Source: a bacterium
Lineage (GTDB): Bacteria > Desulfobacterota > JAPLJL01
Reading direction: 5' to 3'
Assembly: GCA_028713675.1 (NCBI GenBank)
Contig: JAQTNV010000068.1
Coordinates: 1-17,003, forward strand
DNA: 17,003 nt
The notes under the pieces are model-generated. The model did not search any database. It saw nothing but the letters and a program-made list of their open reading frames with translations, and was not told the DNA's origin. Shown piece by piece: positions 1 to 6,572 of this stretch. How positions within the stretch are numbered: position 1 is the stretch's first letter; the number at the start of each line of letters is the position of its first letter. A program made the translations under genes and the position numbers.

Positions 1-191
1 AATGTTTAGATAACATTATTGAATATATTTCCCTCCCCCTTGAGGGGGGAGGGAGAGGGAGAGGGTGAAAATAAAAGTATTATTTGGGCATTTTAAATCT
101 TGGTAATTGAGATTTGTTTGGTAATTGCTTGCCCTGAGCGTAGTCGAAGGGGAGCTTGGTAATTGGAATTTGATTTTGTAAAGGAGGTTGA
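1..191. repeat. Non-coding leader with palindromes and short direct repeats
   Basis: No convincing gene. Seen directly: a small inverted repeat at 1-6/12-17 (AATGTT, AACATT); a C-rich/G-rich hairpin with a 10-bp stem at 30-39/45-54; three copies of TTGGTAATTG at 100-109, 118-127 and 156-165; and, between copies two and three, an imperfect palindrome at 132-152 (CCCTGAGCG...CGAAGGGG). The last looks like the REP-type intergenic elements common in environmental anaerobes; that comparison is from memory. There is no T-run after the hairpin, so it is not called a terminator. A clear ribosome binding site AAGGAGG at 181-187 belongs to the next gene. Confidence 0.6.
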
Positions 192-608
192 ATGACGGAA
201 TTTGAGCCCAAGGTAGTGGCCTTTTGCTGTCATTACTGCGCTTACTCCGCGGCGGACCTGGCGGGTTCCCTCCGGCTGGAATATCCCGCGAATGTGAGGA
301 TCGTGAAACTCATGTGCACCGGCCGGGTGGATGTGGTCCACCTGCTCCAGGCCTTCGAGGCCGGGGCGGACGCGGTCCTGGTCGCCGGCTGAGAGGAAGG
401 CGACTGCCATTTCCTGGAAGGAAATGTAAAGGCCAAGCGGCGGATCGGGTACGCGCGCAAATTACTGCGGGAGGCGGGGCTGGAGGGGGAGAGGCTCGAG
501 ATGTTCAACCTCGGGGCCTCCGATGCCGGCAAGTTCGCCGCCGCGGTCAACGAGATGACGGAAAGGGCCCGGAAGCTCGGGCCGAATCCGCTGAGAATAA
601 ACAGGTAG
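192..608 (+). CDS. mvhD: Selenocysteine-containing MvhD-type hydrogenase iron-sulfur (delta) subunit
   Basis: Small [2Fe-2S] protein that carries electrons between a hydrogenase, or another donor/acceptor, and HdrA in Mvh/Hdr-type complexes in the cytoplasm. The frame from ATG 192 is broken only by TGA 390-392 (codon 67) and then runs on to TAG 606-608, giving 138 residues. It aligns without gaps to the Cys-type paralogue at 4808: C13, C16, C42, position 67 and C72 coincide, and position 67 is Cys there. The region after the TGA keeps family features (GDCH, then EGN, and LGPNPL near the end). TGA is therefore best read as selenocysteine. A hairpin follows at 408-426. The Sec form of this family is known from methanococcal VhuD. 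The start is supported by AAGGAGG 5 nt upstream. metV and metF follow, suggesting a MetVF-Hdr-MvhD type complex. A nonsense mutation is the alternative, considered unlikely. Confidence 0.85.
390..426 (+). promoter_or_regulatory. Candidate bacterial SECIS for Sec-MvhD (UGA plus downstream hairpin)
   Basis: UGA at 390-392 is followed by a perfect 7-bp stem, 408-414 (CATTTCC) with 420-426 (GGAAATG), and a 5-nt loop TGGAA at 415-419. The loop starts 23 nt after the UGA, within the spacing usual for bacterial SECIS elements, and has G as its second base. An alternative fold uses GGAA 394-397 and GGC 399-401 on the 5' side. The assignment rests on position and shape; no canonical bulged U plus GU loop was identified. 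Confidence 0.5.
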
Positions 609-672
609 CAAGTAGCAGGTAGCCGGTAACCAAAAACCGAAAAAAGAAGGTGGCTGGGTGGCTAGGTGGTTG
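605..672 (+). repeat. Two runs of short degenerate tandem repeats
   Basis: Four tandem 7-mers at 605-632 (GTAGCAA, GTAGCAG, GTAGCCG, GTAACCA) are followed at 649-672 by three tandem 8-mers (GGTGGCTG, GGTGGCTA, GGTGGTTG). The stop codon of the Sec-MvhD gene lies inside the first repeat unit. No function is apparent. Confidence 0.7.
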
Positions 673-694
673 GAAATATAAATAAATCGGTAGC

Positions 695-745
695 CGCAGG
701 CTTTTCGATTAGATCCCGAGGTATTGTGGCCGAGGGAAGCCTGCG
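695..745 (+). promoter_or_regulatory. Long stem-loop directly upstream of the metV ribosome binding site
   Basis: A perfect 9-bp stem (CGCAGGCTT at 695-703 with AAGCCTGCG at 737-745) encloses 33 nt in which CCC 715-717 can pair with GGG 734-736. It ends 5 nt before the AGGAG (751-755) that serves metV. It could be a leader structure affecting translation, an RNA processing site or an intergenic repeat. No known riboswitch class was recognised. Confidence 0.45.
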
Positions 746-761
746 TAATTAGGAGAAAGAA

Positions 762-1457
762 ATGATCGTTGCCGAAAGAAAACCTTTTGCCGAAATCAAG
801 GAAATGCTTTCCGGTTACCGGAAGATTCTCATCCTGGGCTGCGGCACCTGCGTGAGCGTATGCATGGCCGGGGGGGAAAAGGAGACCGGGATCCTGGCCT
901 CCCAGCTCCGGATGGCTTTTGCCAAGGAAAACCGGGAGGTCGAAATCAAGGAAGCCACCATCCTGCGCCAGTGCGACCGGGAATACATCGAGACGATCAG
1001 GAAATCGGCGGGCGAATCCGAAGCCGTGCTTTCCCTGGCCTGCGGCGCCGGGGTCCAGTTCGCGGCGGAACTCCTCGCGCCCCTGCTAGTCCTTCCCGGG
1101 GTGAACACCCGGTTCATCGGGGTGGCTGAAGGGGAGGGGGTCTGGAGCGAGAGGTGCCGGGCCTGCGGGGACTGCGTGCTTTCCGAAACCGCCGGGATCT
1201 GTCCGATTACGATCTGTGCCAAGAGCCTCCTGAACGGCCCCTGCGGGGGCACCAGGGACGGCAAGTGCGAAGTGGACAAGGACAAGGACTGCGCCTGGAC
1301 GCTGATTTACAAGCGCCTGGAAGAGACGGGGAAGCTTGATAAGATGCGCAAGATCCATCCCCCCAAGAAACACGGGGTCAGGATCAATCCCCAGCGCCAG
1401 GTGAATGAGGAATTTAAAAAGGATCAAGGTGAAAGCTCAAAGGTCAAAGGGAAATAA
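762..1457 (+). CDS. metV: MetV: iron-sulfur/zinc partner of methylenetetrahydrofolate reductase
   Basis: 231 residues. MetV pairs with MetF in acetogens and related anaerobes, passing electrons to the MetF flavin for reduction of methylene-THF to methyl-THF in the methyl branch of the Wood-Ljungdahl pathway (cytoplasm). The N-terminal half has C27, C30, C34, C71 and C94. The C-terminal half is the typical 'MTHFR C-terminal' zinc/iron-sulfur region: C132, C135, C138, C147, C152, the family signature LNGPCGGT (157-164), C169 and C177, then a basic HPPKKHG segment. The last 15 or so residues are charged and low in complexity. ATG 762 is preceded by AGGAG at 751-755. metF follows after a 289-bp gap full of hairpins, which is unusual for partners expected in equal amounts. 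The family call is strong from the signature; the exact cluster ligands are not resolved here. Confidence 0.9.
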   Translation: MIVAERKPFAEIKEMLSGYRKILILGCGTCVSVCMAGGEKETGILASQLRMAFAKENREVEIKEATILRQCDREYIETIRKSAGESEAVLSLACGAGVQFAAELLAPLLVLPGVNTRFIGVAEGEGVWSERCRACGDCVLSETAGICPITICAKSLLNGPCGGTRDGKCEVDKDKDCAWTLIYKRLEETGKLDKMRKIHPPKKHGVRINPQRQVNEEFKKDQGESSKVKGK

Positions 1458-1746
1458 TGTCAAGTTCAGAGGTTCCCATTCACTGCGTTAAGGGCAAACA
1501 ACGTTCAAGGTTCCAAATCTTTGTCATTCCCGCGAAAGCGGGAATCGAGGGTTTCCTGGGATTTGAGAACGTAGGGGAGCCCCTTGTGGGCTCCCTCTTC
1601 GGGCGGCCGAAGAGGACATGGGTTCAAGGTTGATGCGGATCGTTTTCGGCCCGTTTGGGAACCGGGCCCTACGGAAAACCATATTTTAAAAAATTGTAGG
1701 GTCCGCACTCCGTGCGGACCGGTTGTAAACCGCGAAGGGCACATCC
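1458..1746. repeat. Palindrome-rich intergenic region between metV and metF
   Basis: No gene is supported in these 289 bp. Perfect hairpins seen: 1526-1545 (8-bp stem ATTCCCGC/GCGGGAAT, GAAA loop); 1575-1595 (GGGAGCCC/GGGCTCCC, 5-nt loop); 1595-1614 (CTCTTCGG/CCGAAGAG, GCGG loop); 1648-1668 (GGCCCG/CGGGCC); 1700-1720 (9-bp stem GGTCCGCAC/GTGCGGACC, loop TCC); and a small one at 1720-1732. CCCTAC 1667-1672 can also pair with GTAGGG 1696-1701 across an AT-rich centre. GTTCAAGGTT occurs at 1503-1512 and 1622-1631. This resembles clustered REP/MITE-like elements. No T-run follows the hairpins, so none is called a terminator. Confidence 0.75.
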
Positions 1747-2625
1747 ATGAGCAGAAAAACATTTCAGGAAGCGCTGGGCTCGGGGAAATTCGTCGTCACC
1801 ACCGAGGTGGGACCCCCGAAGGGCACCAACATCGAGAAGCTCCTCTCGGCCATCGACCTCCTGAAGGACCGGGTGGACGGGATCAACGTGACCGACAACC
1901 AGAGTTCGGTGATGCGGGTCTCCTCCCTGGCTATCTGCCACCTGGTCCAGGAGAAGGGCGGGGAGGCCATCCTTCAGCAGACCTGCCGGGACCGGAACCG
2001 GATGGCCTTGGAATCGGAATTGCTCGGCGCCCACGTGCTCGGGGTCCATAACCTGCTCTGCCTGACCGGCGACCACCTGTCCGCCGGCGATCATAAGGAC
2101 GCCATGCCGGTGTTCGACCTGGACTCGGTCCAGCTCATCCAGATCGCGAAGATGATGGAGGCGGGCAGGGACTCGGCCGGAAATGAATTGAAAGGGGCGG
2201 TAAAATTCTGCGTCGGGGCCACGGTCAACCCGGGGTCCAACCCGCTCGAGCCCCAGCTCCTGAAATTCGAGAAAAAGATCGCGGCCGGGGCCCAGTTCTT
2301 CCAGACCCAGGCGGTCTACGACGTGGAGGGGTTTGCCCGGTTCATGAAACGGGTGGAAGGGTTCAAGGTTCCCATCCTGGCCGGCGTGATTCCCCTGAAA
2401 TCCCCGGGCATGGCCAAGTTTATGAATAAGAATGTCGCTGGGATCTGCGTGCCGGACCGGCTGATCGAGGAAATGACCAGGGCGGAAAACAAGGAAGCCA
2501 AGGGGATCGAGCTTTGCGCCAAGCTGATCAAAGATTTAAAGGGTGTCTGCCCCGGTGTCCACATCATGGCCATCGGCTGGGAGGAGAAGGTCCCCGAGAT
2601 CCTTAGCCAGGCCGGGATCGGCTGA
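1747..2625 (+). CDS. metF: Methylenetetrahydrofolate reductase MetF
   Basis: 292 residues, the usual length for the short catalytic MetF that works with MetV. It reduces 5,10-methylene-THF to 5-methyl-THF using bound flavin, in the cytoplasm. Family features in order: the EVGPPKGTN segment near residue 20, where the catalytic Glu of the TIM barrel sits; DGINVTDNQSS near 40-50; LCLTGDH near 100-106; FFQTQAVYD near 180; GVIPLKS near 217; then a basic-acidic C-terminal helix region ending in GWEEKVPEILSQAGIG. ATG 1747 has GAAGGG (1735-1740) upstream. With MetV 289 bp upstream and Sec-MvhD before that, it is probably part of an Hdr-linked MetVF complex that draws electrons through HdrA rather than directly from NAD(P)H. 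Its last 31 bp are found again, degraded, at 10494-10524. Confidence 0.93.
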   Translation: MSRKTFQEALGSGKFVVTTEVGPPKGTNIEKLLSAIDLLKDRVDGINVTDNQSSVMRVSSLAICHLVQEKGGEAILQQTCRDRNRMALESELLGAHVLGVHNLLCLTGDHLSAGDHKDAMPVFDLDSVQLIQIAKMMEAGRDSAGNELKGAVKFCVGATVNPGSNPLEPQLLKFEKKIAAGAQFFQTQAVYDVEGFARFMKRVEGFKVPILAGVIPLKSPGMAKFMNKNVAGICVPDRLIEEMTRAENKEAKGIELCAKLIKDLKGVCPGVHIMAIGWEEKVPEILSQAGIG

Positions 2626-2865
2626 AAAATTTGCCCCCCCTTTTTGTCATCACTATCTTCTACAGCAATCCCTCACATTAGTTCATCAAGTATTACACCT
2701 TAGGAATCCTTAATTTCTTCCTTTCATATTCTAAATCCAGAGATGGAATGGGTTTATGGCCTTGACATAGTTAATGTAAGGGATGTATGTAAGTGAATAA
2801 GATAGTGACCATTAATAAATAAATATGGCAAATATTTTTTTGTTATTATCCGCGGTTATAGCATC
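2626..2865. promoter_or_regulatory. AT-rich intergenic region, probable promoter of the hdrA-mvhA operon
   Basis: 240 bp without a supported gene, much richer in A+T than its flanks. The best promoter-like pair is TTGACA at 2762-2767 with a weak -10, TATGTA at 2786-2791 (18-bp spacer). A T-run is present at 2835-2842. No Shine-Dalgarno sequence is evident before the hdrA ATG at 2866. The promoter call is tentative. Confidence 0.3.
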
Positions 2866-4815
2866 ATGAGAATCGGTATTTTCCTGTGCGAGTGCGGCCC
2901 CAATATCTCCGAAGTTATCGACCTTAATTCCCTGCAGAGTTTCGCGGCCGCCCTGCCCGGGGTGGTCATGGTGGAGAAATACCCGCTTTACTGTTCTCCG
3001 GATGGTCAGGAAAAAGTCGTCCAGGGTATCCGGGACAACCGGCTGGAACGAGTCGTTTTTGCCGGGTGTTCTCCCCGGGAGCATGAAGAGACCTTTCGCC
3101 GGGTTCTTACCCGGGCGGGCCTGAATCCGTATCTTCTGCAGATAGTAAATCTCCGGGAACAATGCGCCTGGGTGGCGTCGGATCCAGCCCGGACCGGCGT
3201 TAAAGCCCGGGCTCTTCTCCGGGCGGCGGTCCGGAGGGTTGAATTCCACCTGCCCCTGGAGCAGAAGGAGATCCCGGCCGTTCCCGATGTCTTAGTCCTT
3301 GGAGCCGGAGTGGCCGGACTCCAGACGGCCCGTCTCCTGGCGGCGAAGGGAAGGAAAGTCACCCTGGTCGAAAAACAGCCCAGCATCGGCGGAAAAGTGG
3401 TTTTGTTTGAAGAGGTGTTCCCTGGGCTGGAATGCGCTTCCTGCCTGCTCGAGCCCTGGATGGATGAGGTTCTGCACCGGGAAAATCTCGAGGTTATGAC
3501 GCTCAGCACCCTGGAGGAAGTCAAGGGTTCCCTGGGCAACTTCATCGTGAAAATCAAGAAGCAGCCCCGTTTTATTGATGAGACCAAATGCCTGGGATGC
3601 GCGGCCTGTTACGATCCCTGTACGGTCGAGGTTCCCAATGAATATGAAGGGGGCAAGAGCCGGCGCAAAGCGGTCTTTGTTCCTTATGTCGGCTCCCTGC
3701 CCAACATCCCCTCCATCGACCGGAAGAATTGCCTCCATTTCCGGGGCCAGGAATGCAATCTCTGCCGGGAGGTCTGTCCTTTCGGGGCGATTGATTTTTC
3801 CCAGAAGGAAGAAATCGTGGAGCGCCGGGTGGGAGCGATTGTCCTGGCGACCGGGTACTCGCTTTGGGATTGCCGGAAGATGCCCGAGCTGGGTTACGGG
3901 CGGGAAGACATCCTCACCGGATTTGATCTGGAGAGGCTTAATTCCGCCACCGGGCCGACCGGGGGACAGATCCGGTGCGCGGACGGCCGGGCTCCGGGGT
4001 CGGTGGTTTTTATTTTGTGCGTGGGGAGCCGGGATCCGGAGCATCGTTCCTATTGCTCGAAGGTCTGCTGCCTGTACTCGCTCAAGCAGATTCACTCGCT
4101 GCTCAAGAAACTGCCGGAAGCCACCATTCATGTGGTCTTCCGGGACTGGTGCCTGCCCGGGAAGAGCGGGCAGGAACTCCGGGATGGCTTTAATAATGAA
4201 AAAAGGGTGGTCTGGCACCGGCTGGAGGGGATGAAGGGGATCAGGGTCGAAGGCGGAAACCGGCAGATCAAAGTGGCGTGGCCGGGCCCGGATCGGACCG
4301 GGTCGGTCGTTCCCGCGGACCTGGTGATTCTGGCCCCGGCCCTGGAACCGCCCGCAGGCCTTCCGGAACTGGCGCGGATGTTGAACCTCAAGCTCAAACC
4401 GGATGGGTATATGCAGGAAGAATCCGAAAAACTCGCCCCGGGCGCGACCACGCTCAAGGGGGTATACCTCGCGGGATGCGTGCAGGGCCCCAAGGATATG
4501 CAGGAATCGGCCCAGCAGGGGGCGGCGGCGGCCGGACTGATTTTCTCCGGGTTGATTCCGGGGGAAAGGCTGCGCCTGGAGCCGGCCTCCGCGCTGGTTG
4601 CCGAGGAAAGGTGCGGGGGCTGCCGGCTTTGTATTTCCCTTTGCCCCTATCGCGCGCTTTCCTTTTCTCCGGAAAAAGGGGTGACCGTGGTGGATGAGGC
4701 GCTCTGCCAGGGTTGCGGGGTCTGCGCCGCCACCTGCCCGAGCGGAGCGGCGGAGGCGCGGCAATTCACCTCCCGGCAAATCGCGGCGGAGCTGGAGGAA
4801 CTGGCCGGTGACTGA
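2866..4815 (+). CDS. hdrA: HdrA-type FAD/iron-sulfur protein (heterodisulfide reductase subunit A)
   Basis: 649 residues, the usual HdrA length. HdrA is the flavin subunit at which electrons from hydrogenase or formate dehydrogenase are bifurcated between ferredoxin and a second acceptor (cytoplasm). Seen in order: an N-terminal HdrA domain (GIFLCECG at 4-11, FAGCSPREHE at 65-74); the FAD Rossmann motif GAGVAG at 146-151; FPGLECASC near 185-193; a ferredoxin-type domain with C242, C245, C248, C252 and C289, C297, C300, C304; the thioredoxin-reductase-like part with LATGY (327-331) and CSKVCC (397-402); GVYLAGC near 532-538; and a C-terminal 2[4Fe-4S] ferredoxin (C583, C586, C589, C593; C614, C617, C620, C624). 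It overlaps mvhD by 8 nt. hdrB and hdrC do not follow, so the second acceptor is unknown. ATG 2866 lacks an evident Shine-Dalgarno sequence. Confidence 0.93.
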   Translation: MRIGIFLCECGPNISEVIDLNSLQSFAAALPGVVMVEKYPLYCSPDGQEKVVQGIRDNRLERVVFAGCSPREHEETFRRVLTRAGLNPYLLQIVNLREQCAWVASDPARTGVKARALLRAAVRRVEFHLPLEQKEIPAVPDVLVLGAGVAGLQTARLLAAKGRKVTLVEKQPSIGGKVVLFEEVFPGLECASCLLEPWMDEVLHRENLEVMTLSTLEEVKGSLGNFIVKIKKQPRFIDETKCLGCAACYDPCTVEVPNEYEGGKSRRKAVFVPYVGSLPNIPSIDRKNCLHFRGQECNLCREVCPFGAIDFSQKEEIVERRVGAIVLATGYSLWDCRKMPELGYGREDILTGFDLERLNSATGPTGGQIRCADGRAPGSVVFILCVGSRDPEHRSYCSKVCCLYSLKQIHSLLKKLPEATIHVVFRDWCLPGKSGQELRDGFNNEKRVVWHRLEGMKGIRVEGGNRQIKVAWPGPDRTGSVVPADLVILAPALEPPAGLPELARMLNLKLKPDGYMQEESEKLAPGATTLKGVYLAGCVQGPKDMQESAQQGAAAAGLIFSGLIPGERLRLEPASALVAEERCGGCRLCISLCPYRALSFSPEKGVTVVDEALCQGCGVCAATCPSGAAEARQFTSRQIAAELEELAGD

Positions 4816-5281
4816 ATTCGAGCCGAAAATAATCGGTTTTCTCTGTAACTTTTGTTCGTACGCGGCGGCGGACGGGGCCGGGAGCCAGCGGCTTCACCTG
4901 CCGGAGGGATTTCGCGTGGTGCGGGTGATGTGCTCAGGCCGGGTGGAACCGGCCTGGGTGCTGCAGGCCCTCCGGGAGGGCGCGGATGGGGTGGTCATTC
5001 TCGGCTGTCACCCGGGAGATTGCCACTACCGGGAAGGGAATTTCCAGGCCCGGAAGCGCTTCCAGATCTTGAGCCGGTTGCTTTCGGATCTGGGGGTGGA
5101 AAAGGAGCGGGTGCGGCTGGTCTGGGTTTCGGCCACGGAGGCAGCCAGGCTGGAAAAGGTTCTACAGGAGGTGCGCGCGGATCTGAAACTTTTGGGTCCG
5201 TTTACCCGTAAAGGCTTAAAAGCAGGCCAACGAAAGGAGGCAGAACATGGCGGTAAAACAACTGGATGCCCTCGGGATTAA
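4808..5281 (+). CDS. mvhD: MvhD-type hydrogenase iron-sulfur (delta) subunit, cysteine form
   Basis: 157 residues from GTG 4808. MvhD is the small [2Fe-2S] subunit bridging the MvhAG hydrogenase and HdrA. Motifs: FLCNFCSYAAAD at 11-22 with C13 and C16, MCSGRV at 41-46 (C42), and GCHPGDCH at 66-73 (C67, C72). C67 is the residue replaced by selenocysteine in the paralogue at 192. GTG is chosen because it gives the family N-terminus TEFEP, shared with the paralogue, and has GGAGG at 4794-4798. It overlaps the end of hdrA by 8 nt (4808-4815) and the start of the tusA-like gene by 35 nt (5247-5281). Its last 15 or so residues therefore share DNA with that gene and look unlike family sequence. The partners mvhG and mvhA lie about 2.8 kb downstream in the same operon, beyond the Rsb genes. 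Confidence 0.92.
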   Translation: MTEFEPKIIGFLCNFCSYAAADGAGSQRLHLPEGFRVVRVMCSGRVEPAWVLQALREGADGVVILGCHPGDCHYREGNFQARKRFQILSRLLSDLGVEKERVRLVWVSATEAARLEKVLQEVRADLKLLGPFTRKGLKAGQRKEAEHGGKTTGCPRD

Positions 5282-5471
5282 ATGCCCTCAGCCGGTGCTC
5301 AAGATTGCTGCGATGCTTCCGGACATGAAGGCGGGGGAGATCCTGGAAGTGGTGGCGGATTGCCCGACCTTTGAAAAAGATGTCCGGAACTGGTGCCAGC
5401 GGCTGAAGAAGACGCCTTTGTGGTTTCGGGATGAAGGCGGCGGAAAAGTCCGCTGCCAGATCCAGTTTTAA
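5247..5471 (+). CDS. TusA/SirA-family sulfur carrier protein
   Basis: 74 residues, the full length of the TusA family (roughly 75-80 residues, beta-alpha-beta-alpha-beta-beta fold). The defining CPxP motif is present early: KCPQPVLK, with the persulfide-forming Cys at residue 13. These proteins pass sulfur as a persulfide in tRNA thiolation, molybdenum cofactor and formate dehydrogenase maturation, or dissimilatory sulfur metabolism. The start at ATG 5247 has AAAGGAGG at 5233-5240. It overlaps mvhD by 35 nt in another frame and is followed after 14 nt by the RsbR-like gene, so it is co-transcribed with hdrA-mvhD. Its specific role is not shown by sequence; sulfur delivery to, or redox exchange with, the Hdr/Mvh complex is an inference. 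Members of this family lie near hdr-like genes in sulfur oxidisers, though in a different gene context. Confidence 0.85.
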   Translation: MAVKQLDALGIKCPQPVLKIAAMLPDMKAGEILEVVADCPTFEKDVRNWCQRLKKTPLWFRDEGGGKVRCQIQF

Positions 5472-5485
5472 TCGGGGGAGGAAGA

Positions 5486-6190
5486 ATGAGCGATAAAACC
5501 AACGAGAAAAACAAGCTCGAAACCCTGGAAAAACGGGTTCAGGAGCTGGAAAAGGAAAATGCCGGCCTGAAGGCCACGCTGGAACAGGAAGCCCAGGAGC
5601 ATGAAAAGGTCTCCATGGACCTGGCGATCGGTCTTTCCGAGGCCTTCGTGGTGCTGCAGAAAATATCCCAGGGGGACTTTTCCGTCCGGGCCTCGGAAGA
5701 TGTGGAAAATGAGCTGCTCGCCCGGCTGGGTGTAGTCATCAACCGGACCAACGACGCCCTCTCGGCGGCCAAGGCCCAGACCCAGAACATGATCAAGGAA
5801 CTGGCCACGCCGGTAATCCGGGTCTGGGACGAGGTCCTGGTCCTGCCCCTGATCGGAACCCTCGACAGCCAGAGGGCCCAGCATGTGATGGAGACGCTGC
5901 TCGAACGCATCACCAAGGACGGCGCCCGGATCGTGATCCTCGATATCACCGGAGTTCCGTACGTGGATTCCCTGGTGGCCGCCAATATCGCCCAGACCAT
6001 GGAAGCGGTAAAACTGGTGGGGGCGGAGGGAATGCTGACGGGCATCCGGGCCCAGGTGGCGCAGACCCTGGTGAAGATGGGGGTCAAAATCACCGGGGTG
6101 GAAACCAAATCCAATCTGGCCGAAGGGTTAAAAGAGGCTTTTCGCCGACTGGGAGTAAAGGCGATTCAGGAAAAACAGCCGGGAGATTAG
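5486..6190 (+). CDS. rsbR: RsbR-like STAS-domain stressosome scaffold/sensor protein
   Basis: 234 residues. N-terminus: charged coiled coil about 5-42 (heptad-like KLETLEKRVQELEKE). Next comes a HAMP-like stretch about 48-100 (QGDFSVRA at 62-69, LGVVINRTNDAL at 81-92), then a STAS domain about 105-225. The STAS part keeps the RsbR signature DITGVPYVDS (153-162) and the MLTGIR segment (183-188). T155 and T185 fall where the RsbR phospho-acceptor threonines are expected; this mapping is from memory of the family. In the stressosome, RsbR paralogues form the sensing shell with RsbS and hold the kinase RsbT. Here the usual N-terminal globin-like or other sensor domain is replaced by coiled coil plus the HAMP-like region, so the input signal is unclear. 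No membrane segment. It is preceded by GGGGGAGGAAG and lies 14 nt after the tusA-like gene. Confidence 0.85.
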   Translation: MSDKTNEKNKLETLEKRVQELEKENAGLKATLEQEAQEHEKVSMDLAIGLSEAFVVLQKISQGDFSVRASEDVENELLARLGVVINRTNDALSAAKAQTQNMIKELATPVIRVWDEVLVLPLIGTLDSQRAQHVMETLLERITKDGARIVILDITGVPYVDSLVAANIAQTMEAVKLVGAEGMLTGIRAQVAQTLVKMGVKITGVETKSNLAEGLKEAFRRLGVKAIQEKQPGD

Positions 6191-6197
6191 GAAAACC

Positions 6198-6572
6198 GTG
6201 GCAGAACTTTCCTTCTTAACCTTCCGGGGGAACATCATCGTGGCTCTGCACGGGGAGATGACGGACAGCTCGGTCCGGAATTTCCAGAGCCACCTCCTCG
6301 AAGAAATCGAAAGGATCCATGCCCGCGGCCTGATCATTGATATCTCGGCCCTCGAATTCGTGGACAGTTACATGGCCCGAGTCTTCGTGGAAACGGCAAA
6401 GATGGCGCAACTGATGGATACGCGGACGGTCCTGGTCGGGATGAAACCGGAAATCGCGATTACCCTGATCCAGATGGGCCTTTCCTTCGAAGGGGTGTTC
6501 TCGGCGGTGAACCTGGACCGGGGCCTGGAAATCCTGGAAAAGGAAAGGGCCCGGAAACGGGGCCGGAGATGA
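6198..6572 (+). CDS. rsbS: RsbS-like STAS-domain antagonist
   Basis: 124 residues consisting of a single STAS domain, the expected size for RsbS. The signature IDISALEFVDSYMARV lies at 47-62; S50 or S57 is the likely serine phosphorylated by RsbT (exact mapping not verified). GMKPEIAITL at 81-90 matches the second conserved STAS loop. RsbS sequesters the RsbT kinase within the stressosome and releases it when phosphorylated. Start GTG 6198 is chosen because it gives the expected N-terminus, with AGGA at 6189-6192 and a 7-nt gap after rsbR. It overlaps the next gene by the 4-nt ATGA at 6569-6572. The C-terminus is a short basic tail (ERARKRGRR). Confidence 0.88.
   Translation: MAELSFLTFRGNIIVALHGEMTDSSVRNFQSHLLEEIERIHARGLIIDISALEFVDSYMARVFVETAKMAQLMDTRTVLVGMKPEIAITLIQMGLSFEGVFSAVNLDRGLEILEKERARKRGRR

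Noticed and set aside
390-392. In-frame TGA as a nonsense mutation making the first mvhD a pseudogene
   Set aside because: The codon sits exactly at the Cys67 position of the paralogue, the frame after it is intact family sequence, and another Sec codon is certain in fdhA in this window.
452-460. Possible selenocysteine in the hydrogenase L2 motif (residue numbers of MvhA)
   Set aside because: Both ligand codons in DPCLACATH are TGT and TGC, so they are ordinary cysteines.
605-672. CRISPR array
   Set aside because: Units are 7-8 bp in direct tandem with no spacers, and no cas genes are present.
1575-1614. Rho-independent terminator from the paired hairpins
   Set aside because: The stems are strong but no T-run follows on either strand; the cluster fits intergenic repeats better.
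3292-4779. Long minus-strand open frames, for example opposite hdrA and opposite fdhA (13073-14134, 11906-12955)
   Set aside because: They are opposite strongly recognised genes, have no family features, and are expected in GC-rich DNA.
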